The position numbers and the translations under genes were made by a program. Under the pieces are notes generated by a model. It was not told the DNA's origin, made no database searches, and saw only the letters and a program-made list of their open reading frames with translations. Source: Ottowia thiooxydans DSM 14619 (GTDB lineage Bacteria; Pseudomonadota; Gammaproteobacteria; Burkholderiales; Burkholderiaceae_C). From it: DNA of 64,000 nt. Below, piece after piece: positions 45,692 through 53,298 of this stretch. Where the stretch lies: positions 310,001 to 374,000 of the forward strand of contig NZ_AUGX01000010.1 of the NCBI RefSeq assembly GCF_000422885.1. The letters run 5' to 3'. Every line of letters starts with the position of its first letter. Within the stretch, counting starts at the first letter, position 1.

Positions 45692-46549
45692 TTAAGCCGG
45701 TTCGCCCACCGAATCCAGCATCTCTACCAATGCTTTCGCCGTGAACTCTGGGTTGTCCCCCCAGATCGAGTGCCCCGCATTGGGCACGTCCACAATGCGG
45801 ACGCCGCGAAACTCTTTCTTCAAGCGCTCCACGGTAGACGCGATCAACACATCGCTATCTGCGCCGCGCAAGATCGTAGTGGGCGTACGCACAGCCCGAA
45901 CGGAATCCCACATATCGCGCGCAGCGCAGCGCAGGGTTTCAATGGCTGCGTCCTTCTCGTAGCGCCACTCCCAGGTGCCATTGGCATGCTGCTTCAGATC
46001 ACCTTCCAAAGTACGACGATGGATCTCATCCGTAAACCGAAGGCGCTGAGGCAGAGTTTTGGAAAACGCAACGGCTTCCTCGAAGTTGGCAAAGGTACGC
46101 GGGCGCGTGACATGCGCATGCACCATGTGCTCCGATGCGGCTGTGGGCATCTCGAAACTGAGGTCGAGCAAGCCCATTGAATCCACACGCTCCGGGTGCT
46201 TGGCCGCATACAACAAGGCCACTCGCGATCCCAGTGAAGAGCCAACGATAGAGAAGTGATCCAGCTTCATGCTGTCGGCAAACGCCTCCAGATCAGCGCA
46301 GTAATAGTCGACCGTGTACTCGCCCGGTTTAGCCCGATCAGAGTCTCCGTGGGAACGCTGGTCCAGGCCAATCAAGCGGTACTCCTGCGGCAAAGCTTGC
46401 GCAAGCCAGTACCAAACCCTTCCCTGAAGCGATGTTCCATGCAAGGCAACCACAGTCTTGGGGCCATTGCCCCATTGTTCGTAATGCAGCTTCAATGCGC
46501 CAGCTTGTGCGTATCCGTCACTGTGTTGATTAATGATTGAATTTGTCAT
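45692..46549 (-). CDS. Alpha/beta-fold hydrolase
   Basis: 285 residues. The oxyanion segment is VALHGTSLQGRVW (about 34-46), GLDQRSHGDSDRAKPGEYTVDYYCADLEAFADSM follows, and the nucleophile elbow is IVGSSLGSRVAL with Ser near 106. The acid is in LRGADSDVLI and the His in DVPNAGHSIWGDNPE (about 262). It belongs to the general esterase/C-C hydrolase/haloperoxidase-like superfamily. It is the last gene of a minus-strand group with a CDO-like cupin, a Bug receptor and RidA, facing the Bug-hydrolase-cupin operon across 170 bases that hold no gene. Confidence 0.88.
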   Translation of the reverse strand: MTNSIINQHSDGYAQAGALKLHYEQWGNGPKTVVALHGTSLQGRVWYWLAQALPQEYRLIGLDQRSHGDSDRAKPGEYTVDYYCADLEAFADSMKLDHFSIVGSSLGSRVALLYAAKHPERVDSMGLLDLSFEMPTAASEHMVHAHVTRPRTFANFEEAVAFSKTLPQRLRFTDEIHRRTLEGDLKQHANGTWEWRYEKDAAIETLRCAARDMWDSVRAVRTPTTILRGADSDVLIASTVERLKKEFRGVRIVDVPNAGHSIWGDNPEFTAKALVEMLDSVGEPA

Positions 46550-46637
46550 TTGGTGTCCCCATTAAAAAGTTAAACCTGTCGCAACAAGGCGGAACAGATG
46601 CCCTATCCGGGGCTCCGATTCACGCCGGCTTGAATGC

Positions 46638-47249
46638 CTACTTGATGCCCTGGATAGTGGGGAACGGCCTGCCCTCCCCCGATTCCAGATCAAAAATTCT
46701 TCTGTCGTTCAAATGGGCAAAGCCCTTCCCGTACAGATGAAGATGCAAGGCCTCATCAGGGCCCAGCACCTCTATGGAATGAACGTCGTCCGGGCCCATG
46801 GCGATCACCCTGCCCTGATCAACATTGATGTCGATCAAGTGCCGCACTCGAGGATGAGGCTCCGCTGGCTCACGTACATACAGCGTGTTCCGCTCGCTTC
46901 CCCTTACGCCTGCGATCGCAGCCCAGGTCGTATGGTTATGAGGAGGCTGCTGGTGACCAGGTTTCATAGCCACCGCATACATCGCATACGAGCCATCCGG
47001 GTCTTCGTGCAACTGGTAGGCTTGCCAAAGCTTGTCTTCAGGCACGGGAAAATCACCACCCACCCAAAGATCCGAATCGGCCGCTAGCCGCCCCATCAAA
47101 TCGCAGATGCCTTGCGAGGTGGCGATACCGACGTCCTGGCAATCTGACACCAACGCCCTCACCTGCTCAATCGTTCGTTCTACAGCGGCCGCTCTGCGAA
47201 CGGCTGGCGAGCCGGTAAGGCCGCTTGTTTCTGGCGAGCTTGCCATCAC
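46638..47249 (-). CDS. Cysteine-dioxygenase-like cupin (thiol dioxygenase family)
   Basis: 203 residues. The iron-binding histidines of the thiol dioxygenase cupin are seen in PGHQQPPHNHTTWAAIAGVRGSERN (HxH near 102-104) and GPDDVHSIEVLG (third His near 155), with HLHLYGKGF following. The family oxidises thiol carboxylates such as cysteine, 3-mercaptopropionate or mercaptosuccinate to sulfinates. Which substrate applies cannot be read from these motifs. The start overlaps the end of the upstream Bug gene (ATGA), so both are in one operon; this suggests the imported compound or its hydrolysis product may contain a thiol. Confidence 0.8.
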   Translation of the reverse strand: MMASSPETSGLTGSPAVRRAAAVERTIEQVRALVSDCQDVGIATSQGICDLMGRLAADSDLWVGGDFPVPEDKLWQAYQLHEDPDGSYAMYAVAMKPGHQQPPHNHTTWAAIAGVRGSERNTLYVREPAEPHPRVRHLIDINVDQGRVIAMGPDDVHSIEVLGPDEALHLHLYGKGFAHLNDRRIFDLESGEGRPFPTIQGIK

Positions 47250-48241
47250 TCCACCTTCACGTTCGCGCTTTTCACGATCCGCTTCCAGGCGTCTATATCT
47301 GCGCTCACCAGTTTTTGCGTTTCTTGCGGCCCCAGATAAGCGGGAATGAAGCCCAACTGGTTCAAGTGCTTGCGGAAGTCCGGTGATGCGGCCAAGGTTT
47401 CAATAGTTTTGCTGAGGCTCCTCACCACCTCGGGATTCACTTCAGCCGGCGCGAACAGCCCCAGCCACGTGCCTTGGTGAAATGGCACCCCAGATTCAGA
47501 CAAGGTGGGTACTTGCGGGAACGTGGGGTGGCGCATGGGCGCAGCCGTGGCAAGCACTCTCGCTTTACCGGCCTGCACGTGAGGCGCCATGGAAAAGGCA
47601 TCCACCACACAAAAATCGAGCTGCCCACCAATGAGATCCGTGACGGCTGGTGCCGACCCCCGGTAAGGGATATGCCGCATGGGCACCCCCAGCTCGGCCT
47701 TCAGGATTTCGCCTGTCAAATGGCCGAAGGTACCTTGGCCTCCGGTTCCAAAGGTCAGCTCCTGCTTTTCCTTGGCCAGAGGGATGAGATCCTTGATCGT
47801 GCGGCAGGGGCTATTGGCTGCCACAGCCACGACCAAACCACCTTGCGCGAACACGGCAATGGGAGCCAGATCCTTCAGAGGGTTGTATTGCAAGTTCGGA
47901 TTCACGGCGGTCTGCACAGAGATGGTTGCCGCAATCCCCAGTACCAGGGTCTGGCCATCCGGCTGGCTTTTCACAACGGATTGAACCCCAATCGCACCGC
48001 CAGCTCCCGCGCGGTTTTCCACAATGAAGCGATCGTTCTGTACCTTGTTCAGGGCATCCGCGAGCATGCGCGCACTCGAATCCACCGAACCGCCGGGTGC
48101 TGTAGGCACCACAATCTTCACTACTTTTCCTGTGCCCGGTTGTGCTCGAACCATGGGCGCGAAGGTAAGGGCTGCTGCAATTGCAGAAGCCTGTTTGACC
48201 CATGTGCGCCGATGAACCAACAGGTTTTTTCCGCTCTTCAT
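47246..48241 (-). CDS. Bug/TctC-family periplasmic solute receptor
   Basis: 331 residues from ATG 48241, chosen for the purine-rich AGAGAGAAAAC directly upstream and for giving a signal peptide with an MKSGKNLLVHRRTWVKQAS start; the RR pair and ALTFAPMVRAQ end suggest Tat or Sec export. Bug motifs present are KIVVPTAPGGSVDSSARMLADAL, NDRFIVENRAGAGGAIGVQSVVKSQPDGQTL, LTFGTGGQGTFGHLTGE and VPTLSESGVPF. It is a second orphan receptor in this 8-kb cluster, in an operon with ridA upstream and the thiol-dioxygenase-like gene downstream. Confidence 0.92.
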   Translation of the reverse strand: MKSGKNLLVHRRTWVKQASAIAAALTFAPMVRAQPGTGKVVKIVVPTAPGGSVDSSARMLADALNKVQNDRFIVENRAGAGGAIGVQSVVKSQPDGQTLVLGIAATISVQTAVNPNLQYNPLKDLAPIAVFAQGGLVVAVAANSPCRTIKDLIPLAKEKQELTFGTGGQGTFGHLTGEILKAELGVPMRHIPYRGSAPAVTDLIGGQLDFCVVDAFSMAPHVQAGKARVLATAAPMRHPTFPQVPTLSESGVPFHQGTWLGLFAPAEVNPEVVRSLSKTIETLAASPDFRKHLNQLGFIPAYLGPQETQKLVSADIDAWKRIVKSANVKVE

Positions 48242-48290
48242 GTTTTCTCTCTTCCAGTAGGTAGGGGCAAACGAGCTCGCACTGACCGGC

Positions 48291-48692
48291 TCATGCCGGC
48301 CAAAGCGCAGAAATGTCCACTTCAAGCCGATAGGCTGGATTGAACAACTTGGAGACAACAAGCCCGGTGGATGCAGGCCTGGCGTTGCCGAGATACTTGG
48401 CGCGAACCTTTGCGTGGGCGGGAGCTTCGGCGGGATCAACCAGGTAGGTGACCACGCGGAATATGTTGATGTAATCGAGCCCAGCCTCCCTGAGCACAAT
48501 CCCTATCCGCTGCCAGACCAGCTCAGCCTGAGCCTCCATGCCTTCCGGTATGGAGCCATCTTCCCTGAGCGGCGTTTGCCCGGAGAGTTGTAGCAGTTGC
48601 CTCCCCGCGGGCACGATCACGGCCTGGGAATAGGGCCCGAGCGGAGCGCCCAGCTCCTTGGGGTTGATGCATTCAAATGGGTATGCGCTCAT
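48291..48692 (-). CDS. RidA/YjgF-family protein
   Basis: 133 residues from ATG 48692 (MSAYPFECINPKELGAPLGPYSQAV); the frame extends to 48728 without support. Conserved RidA features include GPYSQAVIVPAGRQLLQLSGQ near the N-terminus, the VLREAGLDYINIFRVVTYLVD segment, and the end RPASTGLVVSKLFNPAYRLEVDISA. The RidA arginine corresponding to Arg105 lies in NARPASTG. Canonical members hydrolyse reactive enamines/imines; pathway-linked paralogues often have related hydrolytic roles in the catabolic operon that encodes them. It is first in the ridA-bug-cdo-hydrolase group. Confidence 0.88.
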   Translation of the reverse strand: MSAYPFECINPKELGAPLGPYSQAVIVPAGRQLLQLSGQTPLREDGSIPEGMEAQAELVWQRIGIVLREAGLDYINIFRVVTYLVDPAEAPAHAKVRAKYLGNARPASTGLVVSKLFNPAYRLEVDISALWPA

Positions 48693-48728
48693 GGCTTTAG
48701 AAAGACTACTCTGCAACACGAATGCCAC

Positions 48729-49059
48729 AGCTTATGCCTGTCACGCTGAATCACCATAATGCTATTTTTTGCGATCCATATGCCAAAAATGGATCACTAG
48801 GGAAAACACTCTCCTATCGTCAAGCCGTCCCTCATCGCCTTCAACGCAAAGCTTCCTCTCCCTCGATTTCTGGGAAAGTCTGAGGCGGGCGCATCGCCCG
48901 ACTGGTGCCCTCCGCACCCGACGCCGTGACCCGTGAGCCGTGAGCCGTGAGTTGGTTTTACTCCTTCCCCCGCTGGGGGAAGGCTGGGATGGGGGCAAGC
49001 GGCGCATCCATAGATGCTTGCCGTTGAATGAGAAAACGTTTCAAAGTTGACACACCAAC
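48729..49059. repeat. Intergenic region with short tandem repeat and GC-rich repeat copy
   Basis: No gene is seen. Around 48929-48950 a heptamer GTGAGCC is repeated three times in tandem. Positions 48954-49004 are an inverted copy of the repeat at 23069-23134, with the hairpin CCCCCGCTGGGGG. This marks the junction between the catabolic operon and the mazEF module. Confidence 0.5.
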
Positions 49060-49092
49060 TTGGCATCCTCCCACCATGTAATAACATTGTGG
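49060..49092 (+). promoter_or_regulatory. mazEF promoter and overlapping operator
   Basis: A TTGGCA (49060-49065) and TAACAT (49082-49087) pair with 16-base spacing forms a plausible promoter. The palindrome CCACCATGT/ACATTGTGG (49071-49092, one mismatch, 4-base spacer) overlaps the -10 box, as expected for repression by the MazE-MazF complex. Confidence 0.5.
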
Positions 49093-49110
49093 CAACTAAA
49101 TGAGGTTGTG

Positions 49111-49365
49111 ATGCAAATAGCTATTCGAAGCATTGGAAACAGCAAAGGCATCGTAATTCCCAAAGCGATGCTAGCCCAGGCTGGGCTGGGTGATGTGGCA
49201 TTTGCCGCTGTCGCCGTTGAAAACGGATCCATCGTGCTCAGAAAGCCCGAGAACCCCGTGCGCGAGAGTTGGGCGGCAGCGGCAGCCGCTATCGCGGCCA
49301 ACGGCGACGAAGAGTTACTGATGGGTGAGTTCGGAAACGCCGACGATCAAGGAAACACTTGGTGA
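49111..49365 (+). CDS. mazE: MazE-type antitoxin (AbrB fold)
   Basis: 84 residues from ATG 49111, with TGAGG 6 bases upstream; a longer frame starting at 49060 would overlap the promoter/operator. The N-terminal swapped-hairpin motif IRSIGNSKGIVIPKAMLAQAGL is the AbrB/MazE DNA-binding domain. The acidic, Ala-rich C-terminus (EELLMGEFGNADDQ) is the part that wraps the toxin. It neutralises MazF, encoded with a 4-base overlap, and should repress the operon through the palindrome at 49071-49092. Confidence 0.9.
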   Translation: MQIAIRSIGNSKGIVIPKAMLAQAGLGDVAFAAVAVENGSIVLRKPENPVRESWAAAAAAIAANGDEELLMGEFGNADDQGNTW

Positions 49366-49679
49366 AGCGTGGCGAAATTTGGTTGGTCAACCTTGATCCG
49401 ACAGTTGCAAGCGAAATCCAAAAGACCCGCCCCTGCGTAGTGGTGTCACCCGCTGAGCTGAATGACAACCTGCGTACCGTCATCGTGGCCCCAATGACCT
49501 CCCAAGGTTTTTCTGCTCCCTTCCGTGTACCAGTAACGCATGGTGGCACGAAGGGTTTGATCGTTCTTGATCAGCTGCGCACGGTCGACAAAGCCCGGTT
49601 GGCTAAGAAAACAGGAGCGGTTAACGCCAAAACTTTGAGCGGCATCTTAAAAACCCTGCAAGAAGTGTTTGCTGAATAA
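49362..49679 (+). CDS. mazF: MazF/PemK-type endoribonuclease toxin
   Basis: 105 residues from GTG 49362 (overlapping the antitoxin stop); a TTG one codon earlier is also possible. Typical motifs: KRGEIWLVNLDPTVASEIQKTRPCVVVSP with catalytic Arg, VIVAPMTSQG with the conserved Thr/Ser, and GLIVLDQLRTVDKARL. It cleaves mRNA or other RNA at short sequence motifs when freed from MazE. The pair is inserted between ridA and the LysR gene and oriented against both, so it probably arrived separately. Confidence 0.94.
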   Translation: MKRGEIWLVNLDPTVASEIQKTRPCVVVSPAELNDNLRTVIVAPMTSQGFSAPFRVPVTHGGTKGLIVLDQLRTVDKARLAKKTGAVNAKTLSGILKTLQEVFAE

Positions 49680-49699
49680 AGAGGGGGAGCTACTCACCC

Positions 49700-50656
49700 C
49701 TACGGTGCCGCCTGCCCCACAAGCCGCTTTAGTGTTTCCAAAAAGGCCATCATTGCAGGCGGATGGCTCGTGTCCTTGCGCACTGCCACCACGTGCGGAC
49801 CCAAGGGGCTGCCCAGCGAAAGGGGAAGAATGCGCAGCACACGCCGCTGCTCATACGTTTGAGCCACCGTGCGTTGCATGAAATTCAAATACCCGTATTG
49901 CTCAATCAGCATCAGGTTGGTGGCCAGTGAAGTCGTCGATTCCACCACGTTAGAAGGTAGCCGCCCTGCGTGAGTCAGAAACACTGCACGAACATGTTCA
50001 TACAGAGCGCTACCCGAATGGGGCAATACCCACGGCACATCCATGATGTCATCCCAGACGATGCTCTTCGCCTTCGCCAGCTTATTCGTACGACCACAAA
50101 CCAGAACAAAGTCATCGTCGAACAACACCGTCTGCACCAGTTGTTCGGCCACGCTCTCATTGGTCACCACGCGGCACAAGATGACATCAAGGCTCCCCTC
50201 CCTCAATCTGGTAATCAAGGGAGGCTGCGGTAGTTGCTCCAGCGAAATGCGTAAATTGGGGTGCTGCCGCTTGACCTCGCCAATGGCCATGGGCAACAAC
50301 TTCACCGCAGACGATAGCAACACCCCCACTCTCACAAGCCCATGCGAGCCTGATCGTAGCGCCTGAATTTCCTCATGCGCGCGCTGAACGTCAAATAGAA
50401 GCTGGCGTGCATGCCGAATCAATGCCTCTCCGAACAAGGTCGGTGCCATGCCACGATGTGAGCGCTCAAAGAGAAGAACTCCGAAGGCAGACTCCAACTC
50501 CGCTATAGCTCGCGTGGCCGCCGGCTGCGTGAGATTGGCTACCTGAGCGGCCTTTCGCAAAGACAGCGATTCCCCCAATGCGTCCAGCAGCACCATGTGC
50601 CTGAACTTGAGCCTGAAAGGAAGCGCCGCCACGTCGGGAGAAAGATTGGTGTCCAT
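49700..50656 (-). CDS. LysR-family transcriptional regulator
   Basis: About 318 residues from ATG 50656. The N-terminal helix-turn-helix is LLDALGESLSLRKAAQVANLTQPAATRAIAELESAFGVLLFERSHRGMAPT (about 20-70), followed by a typical effector-binding domain with two Rossmann-like lobes (LRISLEQLPQPPLITRLREG, SLDVILCRVV). It is transcribed in the same direction as the ridA-bug-cdo-hydrolase group and would lie directly upstream of it if mazEF were removed, so it is a reasonable candidate regulator of that group. The end overlaps no other gene; mazF converges on it with a 20-base gap. Confidence 0.92.
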   Translation of the reverse strand: MDTNLSPDVAALPFRLKFRHMVLLDALGESLSLRKAAQVANLTQPAATRAIAELESAFGVLLFERSHRGMAPTLFGEALIRHARQLLFDVQRAHEEIQALRSGSHGLVRVGVLLSSAVKLLPMAIGEVKRQHPNLRISLEQLPQPPLITRLREGSLDVILCRVVTNESVAEQLVQTVLFDDDFVLVCGRTNKLAKAKSIVWDDIMDVPWVLPHSGSALYEHVRAVFLTHAGRLPSNVVESTTSLATNLMLIEQYGYLNFMQRTVAQTYEQRRVLRILPLSLGSPLGPHVVAVRKDTSHPPAMMAFLETLKRLVGQAAP

Positions 50657-50951
50657 AAGCCAACACAATCTAATTCAAATATTGATTGCCCGCACTAGCA
50701 CCCTTGTGAAGGAGCGTGCATCTACAGACAAAAACCTGGGTTGAAATCTTCAAACGCCGCTGCAATTGGACGCGCCCGATAGCAATCCGGAAGCACTCGG
50801 GAGTCTCGCTCGGGTCGCTAAATTCCAGCTTGGCGCTGCGGCGCTTGCAGTGGTCTGGAATACTTCGATAGGCGGAATTAGTGGAAATTCAATACCAAAT
50901 ATACAAAGATCGTTGAGATAAAAACGAAACGCAGCACGGGTGCTGCTCAAC
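50657..50951. other. Intergenic region between LysR and the orphan TpsB gene
   Basis: About 295 bases follow the TpsB stop on the minus strand. It starts with a short hairpin (GCAGCAC/GTGCTGC) right after the TpsB stop and shares TTGAGCAGCAC with the region after the first TpsB gene. The expected start of an exoprotein gene (signal peptide, TPS domain) is not present. A frame of about 97 codons running through the TpsB end looks accidental. Confidence 0.5.
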
Positions 50952-52727
50952 TCAGAACACGTACGACAGAGATAGGTAGGGAGACAGGCGGGCGCTTCGA
51001 AATCCTGAAGGCTTGGAAAGCGGCATGGCCAGGGCAGCATCAAATTGAAGCTGGCGCCATTGCGAGCGTACGCCTAGCGCGGCTCCAGCCAGGCGCTTAC
51101 CGATGAGTTGGCCGCTGGAAGGCCCCCAGACCCGGCCGATATCGACTGCCAAATATCCCAAGGCAGGCAAGCTGCCGATTTGCATCGGCATCATCAATTC
51201 GTTACGCCAAACAACACCGTTTTCAGCGAGCAGAGAGCTGGCGCCATCAAAGCCGCGCACAGAGCCTCGGCTGCCTATGCTGAATTGGTCGATCGTGAGC
51301 GTGGTGTCTTTGGTGTGCTGGAGCCGCACGCTGCTGCGCAGACCTATAGCGCGCACTATTTGCCCGGGTTGGGTTCGTGCGCGCCGATTGAATAGGTCCG
51401 GAACATCAAGGGCAATACTGGCATTCCAGATCTGTGGACGCAAGGTCAGGCCCTGAGAAACCACGGAGTCGAAATCAGGTTCAGCGCCAAACCACCCCAA
51501 GCCTTTGCGCAAGGAAAGCTCTACATCCAGGCTAGCGCGCCTGAAGAGGTGTTTGTAGTGGACGCCCAGATTGGCAAAGCTGTTTCGGCGTTTCTGCACG
51601 ACCAGCTCAACGTCGCCCAAGAAGCTGTTTGAGCGCCGAATCGACGCACCGGCGAACACGCCCATCTTGCTGGATTGGTTGCGCCAGATCGTGTGGTCCC
51701 AGCGCAGATCCAGACCTTGGCTGCGGCCGCTTGAAACCACGGCTGCCGTGGTGAGCTGAATCTGCTGCGCGAATCGGGTGGTATTCGCACTGAGTGTGAA
51801 GAGGTTGTATCCCCAGGGAATGCTGTAATTCAACGCCAGCGATTGGCTGCGGTGATCAGCGGCCAAATCCTTCAGATTGGTGTTGATGCTGGCGCTGATG
51901 AGATCATTCAAGCCTGTTGGGTCATCGAAGGCCAGGTGGGTGCTTAACTGGGGCCGACCCAAGGCAGGAGAACCAGAGTTATCCAGGGTGACGCCGCCTC
52001 GCAATCGGGAACCGGTAGGTTTGCTTTGAATTCGGACAATGCTGGTGTCCGGCTCAGTGCCTGGCTCCAGCTGGGTCTGCACCGTGCGGCTGGGCAGCCT
52101 GTTCATCTGCTCTACGCCTTGGTCGAGGTCTCGAACGTTGAGCAGATCACCAGCAGCCACGGGGAACGCGCCCGCCCACAGCAGGCCGGGCGTGCTTTCG
52201 ACGACACCAATACGCCCCGCATGCAAGTTGATTTGCAAGCTACCGTCTGCCATGTTTTGCGGCGGCAAGGTCACTTTGCTGGTGACAAAACCGGCCTCCA
52301 GCAGAGCGGCATCCAAGGCCGAGGTGAGCTGGCCTAAACCTTTTACGCCCAGGCAATGATTCATCCATGGCTTGACGCGGCTGTACAACCAGTCGAACTC
52401 CTTGGCCATGGAGCCCTGCAACTGGATGCGCTGAACATCAAAACACGGTGTCTCCTGAGGAATCTCGTTAGGAACCGCTTCCGCCTCCGCAGGGCGCAGT
52501 GCATCGCGCACCGGCTCGCTGGCTTGTTCCTGCAGGCGCTGAGTCTCCCGCCGCAAGCCTTCTTCAATGAGCCGAGCGGGTGGCAGAGGCGGCAACTCTT
52601 GGGCCAACGCTGGCGTGATGACGCAAGCTATCGCCAAAAACCGGATGAACGCGGCTAGCGGTTGATTTGACCGTGCCTTGGGATTTATCCACTGACTGGC
52701 GGTATCGGGACAGCTTCTGGAATTCAA
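50952..52727 (-). CDS. Second TpsB/FhaC-type transporter, without an adjacent exoprotein gene
   Basis: Up to 591 residues, closely similar to the product of 19745-21487; by eye, a stretch of about 127 barrel residues differs at roughly 21 places. It has a signal-like segment ending ITPALAQ, the H1-like helix EEGLRRETQRLQEQ, POTRA domains (FDVQRIQLQG), the lid motif VRGFDG and a terminal Phe. No exoprotein gene follows; a LysR gene does. The only in-frame start is a TTG at 52727 without a good ribosome-binding site, and the N-terminus before the signal is unusually long and polar. It may export a remote exoprotein, serve as a backup for the first system, or be a duplicate losing expression. 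Confidence 0.88.
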   Translation of the reverse strand: MNSRSCPDTASQWINPKARSNQPLAAFIRFLAIACVITPALAQELPPLPPARLIEEGLRRETQRLQEQASEPVRDALRPAEAEAVPNEIPQETPCFDVQRIQLQGSMAKEFDWLYSRVKPWMNHCLGVKGLGQLTSALDAALLEAGFVTSKVTLPPQNMADGSLQINLHAGRIGVVESTPGLLWAGAFPVAAGDLLNVRDLDQGVEQMNRLPSRTVQTQLEPGTEPDTSIVRIQSKPTGSRLRGGVTLDNSGSPALGRPQLSTHLAFDDPTGLNDLISASINTNLKDLAADHRSQSLALNYSIPWGYNLFTLSANTTRFAQQIQLTTAAVVSSGRSQGLDLRWDHTIWRNQSSKMGVFAGASIRRSNSFLGDVELVVQKRRNSFANLGVHYKHLFRRASLDVELSLRKGLGWFGAEPDFDSVVSQGLTLRPQIWNASIALDVPDLFNRRARTQPGQIVRAIGLRSSVRLQHTKDTTLTIDQFSIGSRGSVRGFDGASSLLAENGVVWRNELMMPMQIGSLPALGYLAVDIGRVWGPSSGQLIGKRLAGAALGVRSQWRQLQFDAALAMPLSKPSGFRSARLSPYLSLSYVF

Positions 52728-53298
52728 AATGAAAGGAGAGAGGGGTACTTTTGATCTACTTAAGAAGAAGCCGCTCTTTCATTTCATTTTTTAAAAACTT
52801 TTAAAGTAATTTTATTGAAATCAGCCCTAGATGATTGAGTAACAATGAATATAAAAGAGTTCCAAATATTTTTCACCTGCTGAGAGCCATCGATGATCGG
52901 CACTCAGGGACACAGGAACGCAACTCCAGGCGTGCTTTGGGGCAGAGTGGCAGAGGAACCTGTGTCTGCACCAATAACCAAGACCTTTTGCACGCCTCGT
53001 TCTAGGGCGGTTTCAAAGTGAGTAAGCGGGGCGAGATGGAAGAGGTCCAAACCCACATAGCAGGCTTGATGCCGAAACGCGCCGCGCAAGGCTTCGACAA
53101 GCTCAGCCCGAACGGTTTTTAATAATTGACCGAAACCATAGGACCCCAGCGCGAACGGGTGTCCCGAACGACAACCGGGAGCTCGGCGGCCCCAGGTTCG
53201 CGCAGCATAGGCTCCATGAAGCCAACCGGGCGCTGGCCATCGTGATCACCCATCCGTGAGCTAGCCAATAAGGGCCAGCCAATATTGCGAGAGACGCT
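52728..53298. other. Long intergenic region with REP-like half-element and a possible gene fragment
   Basis: About 570 bases. 52740-52870 is very AT-rich and probably includes the promoter of the second TpsB gene. On the minus strand 52904-53089 is open for 61 codons (including GVQKVLVIGADTGSSATLPQ), vaguely like the middle of a thiolase-fold or ketoacyl-synthase protein, but with no flanking similarity; at best a relic. 53084-53160 contains a half copy of the REP-like palindrome and its trailing sequence, shared with 63370-63445. No complete gene is supported. Confidence 0.5.

Noticed and set aside
52904-53089. A 61-codon minus-strand frame with GVQKVLVIGADTG as a ketoacyl-synthase/thiolase relic
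   Set aside because: Similarity is limited to one generic strand motif and there is no supporting sequence on either side; not reported as a gene.
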